Positions 47,617 through 55,221 of a stretch of 64,000 bases of DNA are shown here, piece after piece. This stretch comes from Deltaproteobacteria bacterium (GTDB taxonomy: Bacteria > Myxococcota_A > Polyangia > Polyangiales > Ga0077539). Each line of letters opens with the position of its first letter. Position 1 is the stretch's first letter. Both the position numbers and the translations under genes were made by a program. The notes under the pieces were generated by a model. That model ran no database searches. It was not told the DNA's origin and saw only the letters and a program-made list of their open reading frames with translations. The stretch spans positions 1 to 64,000 of the forward strand of contig JADJAE010000011.1 of the NCBI GenBank assembly GCA_016704445.1, in the 5' to 3' direction.

Positions 47617-49012
47617 ATGCGCGATCGACAACTGTCCTATGTGCTCACGCTGGCCGCCGTCGCGTGCTCGCACCGCGCGACCACGCTGCAGGTCAACCCC
47701 GAGCCGCCGGCGGCGCCCCCTGTGCCCGCCGCGGTCCCAGCGCAACCCCCGCCGCCCGAGGGCGCCGTCACCCTCGTCACGGCGGGGGGCGTCGACGTGG
47801 TCGGATTGCACGGGCGCATCGACCGGCTGCAAATCGCCGCGTCGGGTGAGCGGGCCCGGCTCGTGGCGGAGGTGAGCGGCGTCGGGGCGCCCGCCCGCGC
47901 GACCGTGGCCGTCGAGCTCGGCGTCGATGGGGCGCTGTCGCCGCCGCGGACGTTGACGGTGGGCGCCCGCAACACGCGGGTGGTCACCTCGGTCGCCGCG
48001 GCGCCGGACGGGTTTCGCACGATGACCTTCGGGCTGCGCCGCACCGAGACCGCGGCTCCAGACTTCGGCAGCACGCATCGCTACGCGCTCATCGGAGAAG
48101 CGGGCGCGGCGCGACGCACCGAGCCGATGCTGTTCGAGGCCGAGGAGCGTGGCGGCGGCCGACGGCGAGCGCTTCGTGGCGGCGGCGGTGGGCGCGCGGA
48201 TCTTGTGCTTCGAGGCGCGCTGCGCGGACGACTACCGCGAGAACTCCGGTCTCTTTTTCCACCCGCGCAGCGCCTTCGAGGTGCAGGTGGTGGGCCTCGC
48301 GAGCGGCACGCCGATCGAGAACATCCCGCTGATCGTGCGCTGCCCGACGCCGGCCGTGGCCGAACCCGACCGCCCGGCGACGCTGGTGTCCGAAGGCCAG
48401 GTCGCCCCCGATCGCTGCCGCGCGCAGCGTCGCGCGCGACCCTATGACGTCGCGCTGGCGGTGAGCGGGGGGCGCACCCTGGTGGCGTACCGCACCGACG
48501 GATCGATCGCCGCCCTCAACCTCGGCGCCGACCCGATAGACGCCTCGCCCGTGGTGGTCAGCGAGGGGCAGGTGGGCGCGCCCGCGGTGGCGTGGCGCGG
48601 CGAGGCGGTCGTGCTCGTCTGGGCGCAGCGCGCGTCCGACGGCGCCCCCTACGCGCTGCACGCCGTCGAGTGGAACCCCTACGCCACCGCGCGCCCGCCC
48701 GCCCCCACCGTGATCGCGACGGGTGCGGCGTCGGCCTTCGCCCCGGCGCTGGTGGTGCGCGGGTCGCAGGTCGTGCTGGCGTGGATGGAGGGCGACGACC
48801 GCGCCGCGAGCGTGCGGGTCGGCGCGACGCGGCGGTCGATCGAGCACGCGGTCGACCACGCGGTGACGGTGTCGACGGGAGGCAACGCGCGGGACCCCGA
48901 GCTCGCGGGCTCGGCCGCGCACGCCTGGATCGCCTGGAGCGAATACCCCGTCGGCCGCAGCCGCGAGCAGGGCGGCGGCGCGGTGCGGGCCTCGCGGCTC
49001 GGGCTGCCGTGA
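47617..49012 (+). pseudogene. Putative lipoprotein, one frameshift
   Basis: The start at 47617 gives a lipoprotein signal (LSYVLTLAAVAC) and a Pro/Ala linker. Beta-rich sequence follows to about 48145, where the frame changes (EAEERG then VAAADGERFVAAAVG). It continues to 49012 with repeated strands typical of a BNR/propeller-like protein (VALAVSGGRTLVAYRTDGSI; PAVAWRGEAVVLVWAQRASD; PALVVRGSQVVLAWMEGDDR; AHAWIAWSEY). Function unknown. It lies in the segment between R4 and R5 and looks complete apart from the frameshift. Confidence 0.65.
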
Positions 49013-49039
49013 CGTCGCGGTGGTTTACGCGGTGACGTA

Positions 49040-49230
49040 GCGGATAGGGCATCCAATGACCCCACCGCCGAGGCGCTCTCCGAGGGGCGGCCCAAGAGAA
49101 CGCCTTCCCCGCTACCGCGAACGCCATGGAGCCCGAGCGTATTTTTACTGCGTCGTGTAATATTAATTAGGTAAACTCGCGTACTTACGAAGGATGAATG
49201 GGACGGAGATGGCGAATCGGACGCTGAATG
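49040..49230 (+). repeat. R5: ~190-bp dispersed element, most diverged copy
   Basis: Left half is identical to R3. The right half is diverged (GGTAA-N10-TTACG in place of the palindrome; ends GACGCTGAATG). The terminal ATG (49228-49230) is in frame with the following ORF and may serve as its start. Confidence 0.9.
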
Positions 49231-49674
49231 GCGGCGATCCAACAGCAGCTCGGCGTGGCGCCGGCGCCCGGGGTCAACCACACGCGGACCATCCAGAAGG
49301 TCTATGACTCCTTCCAGCGCGGCGACGTCGCCGCCATCGTCGCGCTGTGCGCGGAGAACGTCGATTGGCGCAACGACGAGGTCGCCTCCAGGGAGTGCCC
49401 CTGGAATGGCAACTTCAGCGGGCGCAAGAACCTCCCGGCCTTCTTCAAGGCCGTCGGCGACTCGCTCGAATTCTCCCTGTTCGAGCCGCGCACCTTCGTC
49501 GAGCAGGGGAACCACCTCTGCGTTCAGCTCCGCATCGAGAGCACCGCCCGGAGGACCGGCAAGGGGATCAAGGCCGACGCCATCCACCTCTGGACCTTCG
49601 ACGCCAGGGGCCTCATCACCCGCTACCGCCACTTCAACGACACCGCCGCGGAGCTGAACGCGTATCGCGCGTAA
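49228..49674 (+). CDS. SnoaL-like/nuclear transport factor 2-fold protein
   Basis: A 148-residue cone-shaped NTF2-fold protein of the SnoaL/ketosteroid-isomerase-like group. Patterns are NHTRTIQKVYDSFQRGDVAA, ALCAENVDWRNDE, and the C-terminal strands IHLWTFDARGLITRYRHFND. Members are small enzymes or ligand binders; the substrate is unknown. The only good start is the ATG that forms the last three bases of R5, so the native N-terminus may have been replaced by the junction. Confidence 0.8.
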   Translation: MAAIQQQLGVAPAPGVNHTRTIQKVYDSFQRGDVAAIVALCAENVDWRNDEVASRECPWNGNFSGRKNLPAFFKAVGDSLEFSLFEPRTFVEQGNHLCVQLRIESTARRTGKGIKADAIHLWTFDARGLITRYRHFNDTAAELNAYRA

Positions 49675-49704
49675 GGCGGTGAGCGGGCGCGTATCCTTCC
49701 AGGC

Positions 49705-50430
49705 ATGGACGGCGCGCTGCTCTTCAAGTCGATGTTCCGCGGTCAGGCGCCCCTGGACGGCTTCGCGGGGGTGACCTGGATCCTGCCGACGAAGGACGGC
49801 CCCGGCCCGTGGATGCCGGAGGTGTCCCCGCTGGTGCCCTTCAAGGCGGGCTATCACCTGCACTCCCCGCGCGACCTGATCGACCACCACCTCGGCGGCG
49901 GGGTCCGCGTGTGGCTCGCCGAGGGCATCGGCGCCTCGCTCGATCGTGGGCCCGGTCGGACGTTCGTCGTCCGCGAATCCGCGCGGCTCGTCCGCGAGCT
50001 CGACTGGTCGTTTCGGACGCGGCTCAAGGTCGCGCTCGCCACGGCCCGGGAGGTGCTCACCTACGCCGGCGCCGTCGAGGCCTGCCTCCCAGAGACGCTG
50101 GCGGAGGCGGAGCGGCTCGCGGCGCCGACCCCCGAGGCCCTCCGCGAGGTCGAGGCGCGCGTGCTGCGCCCGACCTTCCCGAAGGGGCTCGCCGATTGGG
50201 AGGAGGAGATCGAGAACGACCCGGTCGGGAGGCGCATTCGCCGCGCGGCCTTCAACCGCTACATGACCGTCTCGTGGGCGCTGGCGGCCAATCCGCCCCA
50301 CGTGCTCATGTACGGGCTCGGCGCCGTCGGCGGGGGCGCGTTCGCCGCGCGGATCAAGACCACCTACGAGGCGCGCACGTGGGAGGCGCTGTTTCGCGGC
50401 GACGTTGACTCACGTCTCGGGGGCGCGTGA
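49705..50430 (+). CDS. Unknown 241-aa protein
   Basis: A soluble 241-residue protein with no signal. The N-terminal half reads like a small beta domain (WILPTKDGPGPWMPEVSPLV; AGYHLHSPRDLIDHHLGGGV; GPGRTFVVRESARLV). The C-terminal half is helical. It is 30 bp downstream of the SnoaL-like gene, so the two are co-transcribed. No family is named with confidence. Confidence 0.6.
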   Translation: MDGALLFKSMFRGQAPLDGFAGVTWILPTKDGPGPWMPEVSPLVPFKAGYHLHSPRDLIDHHLGGGVRVWLAEGIGASLDRGPGRTFVVRESARLVRELDWSFRTRLKVALATAREVLTYAGAVEACLPETLAEAERLAAPTPEALREVEARVLRPTFPKGLADWEEEIENDPVGRRIRRAAFNRYMTVSWALAANPPHVLMYGLGAVGGGAFAARIKTTYEARTWEALFRGDVDSRLGGA

Positions 50431-50442
50431 CAACCCTCGGCC

Positions 50443-50628
50443 GTGACCACGCCCACGCCCTCGCTCCTCTCCTGGATCCTCACCGGCCGATGGGACCCCG
50501 CCGATCGTCCGCCGCCGCCGCGGGTCGAGCCCGTTGACGGGGGCTTCTTCCGGCTGACGTTGGGGCCGCTGCTGCTGATGATCGTGACGCCCTTCCTCGC
50601 GGAGATCCTGTGGGTGGTCGGCGGATAG
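50443..50628 (+). pseudogene. Small membrane protein, cut at its 3' end by R6
   Basis: The GTG at 50443 starts a 61-residue frame with one hydrophobic segment near the end (LTLGPLLLMIVTPFLAEILW). The coding sequence runs to the R6 edge, and the TAG inside GGATAGGG of the element ends it. It is probably the N-terminal part of a longer membrane protein and belongs to the same small operon as the two preceding genes. Confidence 0.5.
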
Positions 50629-50810
50629 GGCGTCCAATGACCCCACCGCCGAGGCGCTGTCCGAGGTCGGCCCAAGAGAACGTCTTCCCCGCCACCGCGA
50701 ACGCCATGGAGCCCGAGCGCAATCTTACTGCGTCGCGTAAGATTGATTCTGTAATATATCGTACTTACACAGCATTATGCTCGATGAGATGAGGGATCAG
50801 ACGCTGGATG
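50621..50810 (+). repeat. R6: ~190-bp dispersed element
   Basis: Full copy with the standard ends. The left inner motif is CGTCC instead of CATCC; right half is type I. Left: truncated small membrane protein. Right: gsk gene lacking its 3' third. Confidence 0.93.
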
Positions 50811-51638
50811 GTCGAGCGCGCGGTCGCAGGCGCGCAGCGGGTCGGACTCGCCGGTGAGCGCCTCGGCTTCTTCTTCGTTCATCGCGACGACGTTGACGTT
50901 CTCCTTGATGAACGCGCGCCAGAACTCCGGGCGCTCGGCGATGACGAAGCGGGTGCCGAGGGTGAGCACCACCGGGACGCCGCGCTCCTTCGCGAGGGCG
51001 ACCGCGCAGCGGGTGGCGTCGGGCATCGGGTCGGAGTGCTTGCAGCGCATCAGGTACGCGGAGATCACCAGGCTCGACGCGCCGTCGAAGATCGCGGGCG
51101 GGACGCTCTCCGGGCGCAGCCCGTTCATCTCACCCGCGCTGATGGCGAAGGTGCGCTCTCCGTCGGGCGTCACCAGCGCGAAGCAGCGGCCGATGGGCCC
51201 CGCGACCGGCTGCAGGTGGTCGAGGTTCACGCGGCTCGAGGTGTTCGACAGGTAGCGGTAGCCTGACGTGCCGAGGCGAATCTCCTCGCTCATCACCCCG
51301 AGCAGGATCGACACGTCGTCCGCCAGGAGGGAGTAGTTGTGGAGGGTGTTGCCGACCGTTCCGCCGACGAACTCGTAGAGTATGCGCTTGTCGCGGAGGA
51401 GCTCGTCGTAGAGCGCGGCGGCCTTCTCGTTGGGGATCACGATGGAGGCGCCCTTCGCGAGCTCGTAGCGCGCCAGCAGCTCGTCGGGCACCCGCGCGTC
51501 GATGTCGACGAGCGTCTGGTCGACGCCGACGACGTGCGTCTTCGCGACCTTCGCGGAGAGCCCCGCGTGCAGGAAGAGCGGATCGCGCGCCTGAACCGGG
51601 AAGTAGTGCTTGTGCTTGCGGCGGCCGGGGAATCGCAT
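50775..51638 (-). pseudogene. gsk: Inosine-guanosine kinase, 3' truncated by R6
   Basis: From ATG 51638 the protein matches inosine-guanosine kinase of the PfkB family closely over its first ~276 residues. These include the start MRFPGRRKHKHYFPVQARDP, GVDQTLVDIDARV, GGTVGNTLHNYSLLADD, NTSSRVNLDHLQPVAGPIGR and AMNEEEAEALTGESDPL. At CDRALD the gene meets R6 and the frame ends on element codons. The remaining third, including the GAGD catalytic base of PfkB kinases, is missing, so the product cannot phosphorylate purine nucleosides. Confidence 0.9.
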
Positions 51639-51727
51639 GGTCGAAGCCCGCGTAACGAGTGGGCGGCGACGCCACCACGGCGGACGCCCGCCACCGCCGA
51701 TGCGTGTGGTGAACCCTTCCGGCGCGC

Positions 51728-52818
51728 CTACGACTCCGACAGCGTGCAGACCGCGCCGTTCAGGGCCGCTTCCACGAAGGCGTCGCCCTTGAGGTAGAAG
51801 CGCAGGGTCTCGCAGTCGCCCATCTCGAGGGCGATGTGGTGGTCGGAGTCGAACTGCGCGCAGAAGCGCCGTCCCTTGATGCCGTGCTGCGTGGCCGCCG
51901 ATGCCCATCCGCCGAACACGTGAACGCGGCCCTCGGGGATCGACCCGAGAAACACCTGATCGTGGTAGGCGCTCGCCTCGTCGCTGGACAGGCGAAGACC
52001 GGCCATCGCAGGCTCTTCGTGCTGTGGAAGCGTGAGGCGCACCCTGGGGGTGAGGAGGCCCGCCGTGGCGATTCGCGCCACTCCCTCGGGGGCAGGTGTT
52101 CGCCCGAGCTGCGACTCGGACGGCAGATGGGCAACGAACGCGAGCTCGCCGTAGTCATCCCTGGCGGAGTCGAGCTGCGCGAAGAACGAGAGCACGCCGC
52201 TCGCGGGAAGGACTCCGCTCCAGATCGTGCGCCTTCATGTCAGCGAGCACGATCTGGGCGACGAACGCGAGCGGCTGGCCCTTCACCGAGGGCCACTTCA
52301 TGGTCGCTAAGCAGATCGGGATCGCCGCCGATGCGCGAGACCACGGCCTTCAGGTCGGCGAGCTTCGCCTTCTTCACGGAGAGCGCGATGCCTGGCCTCG
52401 CGAGCGCTTCGATCTCGGCGGAGCGATGCCCGAGCCCTGCCCTGGCGAGCTTCTTCTTCAACGTGGCGAGTTGCTTGTCGAGCGGCGGCACGAGCTCGTT
52501 CATCCATGCGGGTTGCAGGGCGACGGGCCTCGCCCTGGACGGCGGCTCGGGCTTGCGGGGCGGTGCCTTCGCCGTCACCTGGACGGCGCTGGGTACCTCC
52601 TCGGAGATCTCGTCGAAGCCCTCCGCGAGCAGCGCGGCGATGCGCTCAGCCGCCACTCTCTCGGCCTCTGCGCCCTCCACGTCGATCTTCTCGAAGGACC
52701 CCTGAGGTCCATCGCGATGGGGTGCGCCGCGCATGATGCGCACGCCGTTCCAGATCATGAGATGGGCTTCTTCGATCTTGCCGTCTGCCGTGCGCCGGAA
52801 CTTCTTCTGGTACGCCAT
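51728..52818 (-). pseudogene. YwqG/DUF1963-like protein with WGR-like N-terminus, two frameshifts
   Basis: The ATG at 52818 (GGAGG upstream) starts MAYQKKFRRTADGKIEEAHL, a region resembling a WGR-type domain without the W-G-R residues. A linker and a helical segment lead into a DUF1963-like part (VVSRIGGDPDLL). The frame then changes near 52310 (KWPSVKGQPLAFVAQIVLAD) and near 52240 (WSGVLPASGVLSFFAQLD). The end (FCAQFDSDHHIALEMGDCET; LRFYLKGDAF) fits the same family. Put together it is ~363 residues. Function of the family is not known. Confidence 0.6.
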
Positions 52819-53029
52819 CGAGGAGCCTCCCTGCGAACTGCGACTCGTCACTGCCGTTCGCGAGATGCGGACGAACTGCGGTGACGCTACATCGCAGCGC
52901 GGCGGCCGAGGAATCACATGGTCGAGGCCCGCGTGACGAGTGGGCCCCGACGCTCCCACGGCCGACGCCCACCACCGCACGTCGCGCGTCGTGAACCCTT
53001 CCGACGCGCGCTGGCTCTCAGCGTGAAGC

Positions 53030-53379
53030 ATGGACGTCAACCAGATCGTTTCGTACGCCGCGCTCGCCTTCGTGGCGTGGCGCCTCTCGCAGATGGTGAT
53101 CGGCAAGACCTCGCCGCGCGCGCGCGAGCTCGTGCGCGACGGGGCGAAGCTCGTCGACGTACGCTCCCCCGGTGAGTTCGCCGGCGGCCACGTCGACGGC
53201 GCGACGAACATCCCCGTGCAGGTGCTCAGCGGCCGCCTCGAAGAGCTCGGCGAGCGCACGCGCCCGGTGGTGCTCTACTGCGCGAGCGGCGGCGCAGCGC
53301 GAGCGCGGCGCGAACGCTCAAGGGCGCGGGGTTCACGCAGGTGTTCGACCTCGGCGCGATGGGCCGCTGGGGGCGCTGA
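53030..53379 (+). pseudogene. Membrane-anchored single-domain rhodanese, one frameshift
   Basis: Starts at 53030 with a hydrophobic anchor (IVSYAALAFVAWRLSQMVI). A rhodanese domain follows: LVDVRSPGEFAGGHVDGATN and the active Cys in VVLYCASGG. The frame changes near 53291; the other frame gives AARTLKGAGFTQVFDLGAMG and the stop at 53377-53379. This is the normal end of the family, so a single missing base explains the break. It transfers sulfane sulfur or detoxifies thiophiles at the membrane. It is a different rhodanese type from the two in the operon at 25.7-27.9 kb. Confidence 0.8.
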
Positions 53380-53419
53380 CCGGCCCCGCGGCGCTGCCCT
53401 CCGTCAACCATCAGCCCCC

Positions 53420-53886
53420 TCACAGCGTCGCCTGCAGCTGCACCGCGATCTCGTCGACCAGCACCCGCACGCGCACGTCTTCGAGCTGCGACGCGTGATA
53501 CACCGCGTGCAGGGGGAGCGTCGCGACCGGCGCGTCGTGCAGCCGCACCATCGTCTCCTGCGCGCACGCCGGCTCGCCCAGAAACGACGGCAGCAGCCCC
53601 ATGCCGGCGCCCCAGGTGATGGCGTCGGCCACGGCGCTGCGGTCGTCGATCACCGCGGACGCGTCGGCCACCGCGAGCCCCGCGCGGCGCAGCATCGCCT
53701 CGTCGCCGGGCGCCACGATCAGCGGGATGTCCGCGAGCGCCACGCCCCGAAACGCCGCGCTGCCGTAGAGCCACATCGACGTCGTGGCGAGCCGCCGCGC
53801 GAGCAGGTCGGAGTCGGGTAGCTCGCCGCCGCGGATGGCCACGTCGACGCCGTCGCGCAGCAGGTCGACCCGCTGGTTCTGCAGCG
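53420..53886 (-). pseudogene. LysR-type regulator, effector domain only (5' part lost at R7)
   Basis: About 155 residues of a LysR-type effector-binding domain: VDLLRDGVDVAIRGGELPDS, ATTSMWLYGSAAFRG, DDRSAVADAITWGAGMGLLP and the C-terminal HAVYHASQLEDVRVRVLVDE. The N-terminal helix-turn-helix and the first half of the effector domain are missing. The frame is cut at the R7 edge and then reads into element sequence. It cannot bind DNA. Confidence 0.87.
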
Positions 53887-54074
53887 GATAGGGCATCCAA
53901 TGACCCCACCGCCGAGGCGCTCTCCGAGGGGCGGCCCAGGAGAACCCCTTCCCCGCTACCGCGAACGCCATGGAGCCCGAAGGCGATTTTACGGCATCGC
54001 GTAAGTTTGATTATGTAACACATCGTACTTGCGATAGATTATGGCCGCCTATGCGAAGGGTCGGACGCTGGATG
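53884..54074 (+). repeat. R7: ~190-bp dispersed element beside IS91 remnant
   Basis: Full copy with the standard ends. The right half is like R1 (GATTATGTAAC..., palindrome partly lost, TGTAA...TTGCG). Left: truncated LysR gene. Right: ~110 bp of unassigned sequence, then the 3' end of an IS91-type transposase remnant. Confidence 0.92.
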
Positions 54075-54181
54075 AGCGAATCCAACGGCCCTTGTTCCGC
54101 CCCCTCGAGACAAGCCCCGGCCTCCCGTCGCCAGCCGTCTGCGATGCGGTCGCCGTTCTCCCCCGTCTGTCGTCCCTCGCC

Positions 54182-54562
54182 TCAGCTCGTGTCGTCGAAG
54201 CGCCGTGCTGGCGCCGCAACGATCCGCGCGGCGGAGAGCCCGACGTTCGTCAGGATTCGCTCGATCACGGCGCGCTCCGTGATGACGGCGATGAACCTCA
54301 TGCGCCCGTTGCACCGTGGGCAGCCGAGCACGTCCCAGCCCCACACGCGGTGCAGTAGCGTGGCCCAGTCGATCCGCCCCGCGCGCTTCTCTCCCGACGC
54401 TGCTCCGGCACTCGGCGGCATCCACATCCACCGGTCATCGGTCGTCCGCTCCGCATCCGCCGCCGCGGGCGCTCCCTTCAGCGGCACACTGCCGACCCCT
54501 ACGGGCGCGGTCGACCCGATGCACGCGACGCGCAGCACCTTCGATGCTGGCGGCGGGACCAC
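54182..54562 (-). pseudogene. C-terminal remnant of an IS91-family (Y2) transposase
   Basis: The last ~125 residues of an IS91-type rolling-circle transposase. The typical C-terminal pattern is DWATLLHRVWGWDVLGCPRC, followed by MRFIAVITERAVIERIL. The two catalytic Tyr and the zinc-binding N-terminal region are missing. The upstream side is cut at about 54562, where the leftover end of a cysteine desulfurase gene begins. The 3' end of the remnant points toward R7, the side where IS91-type elements carry their replication origin. Confidence 0.75.
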
Positions 54563-54565
54563 CGC

Positions 54566-54625
54566 GACGTCGTGCTCGCCGCGGACGCCCTCGCCCGCTC
54601 GTGGCGGCTACATAAGGGGCCTTAG
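54566..54625 (+). pseudogene. Displaced 3' end of a cysteine desulfurase gene (right boundary of mosaic)
   Basis: The frame reads DVVLAADALARSWRLHKGP then TAG, matching the end of the intact desulfurase at 28288-29457 (DVALTADALARSWRMLTTG). Over 42 bp, 37 bases agree; three of the five differences are silent, so both were coding. The stop overlaps the convergent metallophosphoesterase stop, which looks like the native gene order. This is probably the original 3' end, pushed 25 kb away by the mosaic block. Confidence 0.8.
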
Positions 54626-55221
54626 ACCCGATTGGCGGACGACGGCGACCACGCCGCGCCCGTCTCGCAGTCGACGTGGCGCAGCGACACCCCAGCGGCG
54701 CCCACCTCGATCACCCCGAACACGATCGGCAGGTGAAACCGCCGAGGGCCTACCGAGCCCGGGTTGAACACCGTCAGCCCCCGGTCGTGCGCCGCGAAGG
54801 GGACGTGCGAGTGACCGCACACCACCAGCCCCGCTCCGCTCGCCCGGGCGAGGCGGCCCACGTCGGCGCGTATCCGGGTGCGGTCGACCGCGATGTGCGT
54901 CAGCAGCAGCCGTAGCAGGACGCCCGCCTCGCCTCGCAGCGCGATGTTCACCACGTCGGGGAGGTCCGAGGCGCGGGCGTCGATGTTGCCGCGCACCGCC
55001 GTCACCGGGGCGACCTCCGAGAGCGACGCCAGCACCGCGAGGTCGCCGATGTCGCCTGCGTGAAGGATGCGGGCCGGCGCCAGCTCGACGAGCCGACGAG
55101 CGAGCTCGGGGTGGGGCCTGGAGTGCGTGTCGGCGACGACCGCGATGCGCAGCGCTCCATCGACCAGCGCGAAGGTCTCGTCGGACTGAACCAGCGGCGG
55201 CGCTGCGGCCCTGGGCCTCAT
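54622..55221 (-). CDS. Metallophosphoesterase (YfcE/MJ0936-like)
   Basis: A 199-residue calcineurin-like phosphoesterase with the family metal motifs in order: VVADTHS (D-x-H), GDIGD, RGNID (GNxD), LTHIAVD (the fourth His), and the GHSHVPF pair, then FNPGSVGPRR. Length and motifs match YfcE/MJ0936 phosphodiesterases that cleave small phosphodiesters. It overlaps the upstream P450 gene stop by 4 bp (ATGA), so they are co-translated, although their functions are not obviously linked. Confidence 0.92.
   Translation of the reverse strand: MRPRAAAPPLVQSDETFALVDGALRIAVVADTHSRPHPELARRLVELAPARILHAGDIGDLAVLASLSEVAPVTAVRGNIDARASDLPDVVNIALRGEAGVLLRLLLTHIAVDRTRIRADVGRLARASGAGLVVCGHSHVPFAAHDRGLTVFNPGSVGPRRFHLPIVFGVIEVGAAGVSLRHVDCETGAAWSPSSANRV

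Noticed and set aside
29492..54074. R elements as integron attC sites of a chromosomal integron
   Set aside because: No RYYYAAC/GTTRRRY core pair, no integrase gene in the window, and the segments hold truncated genes on both strands, unlike normal cassettes.
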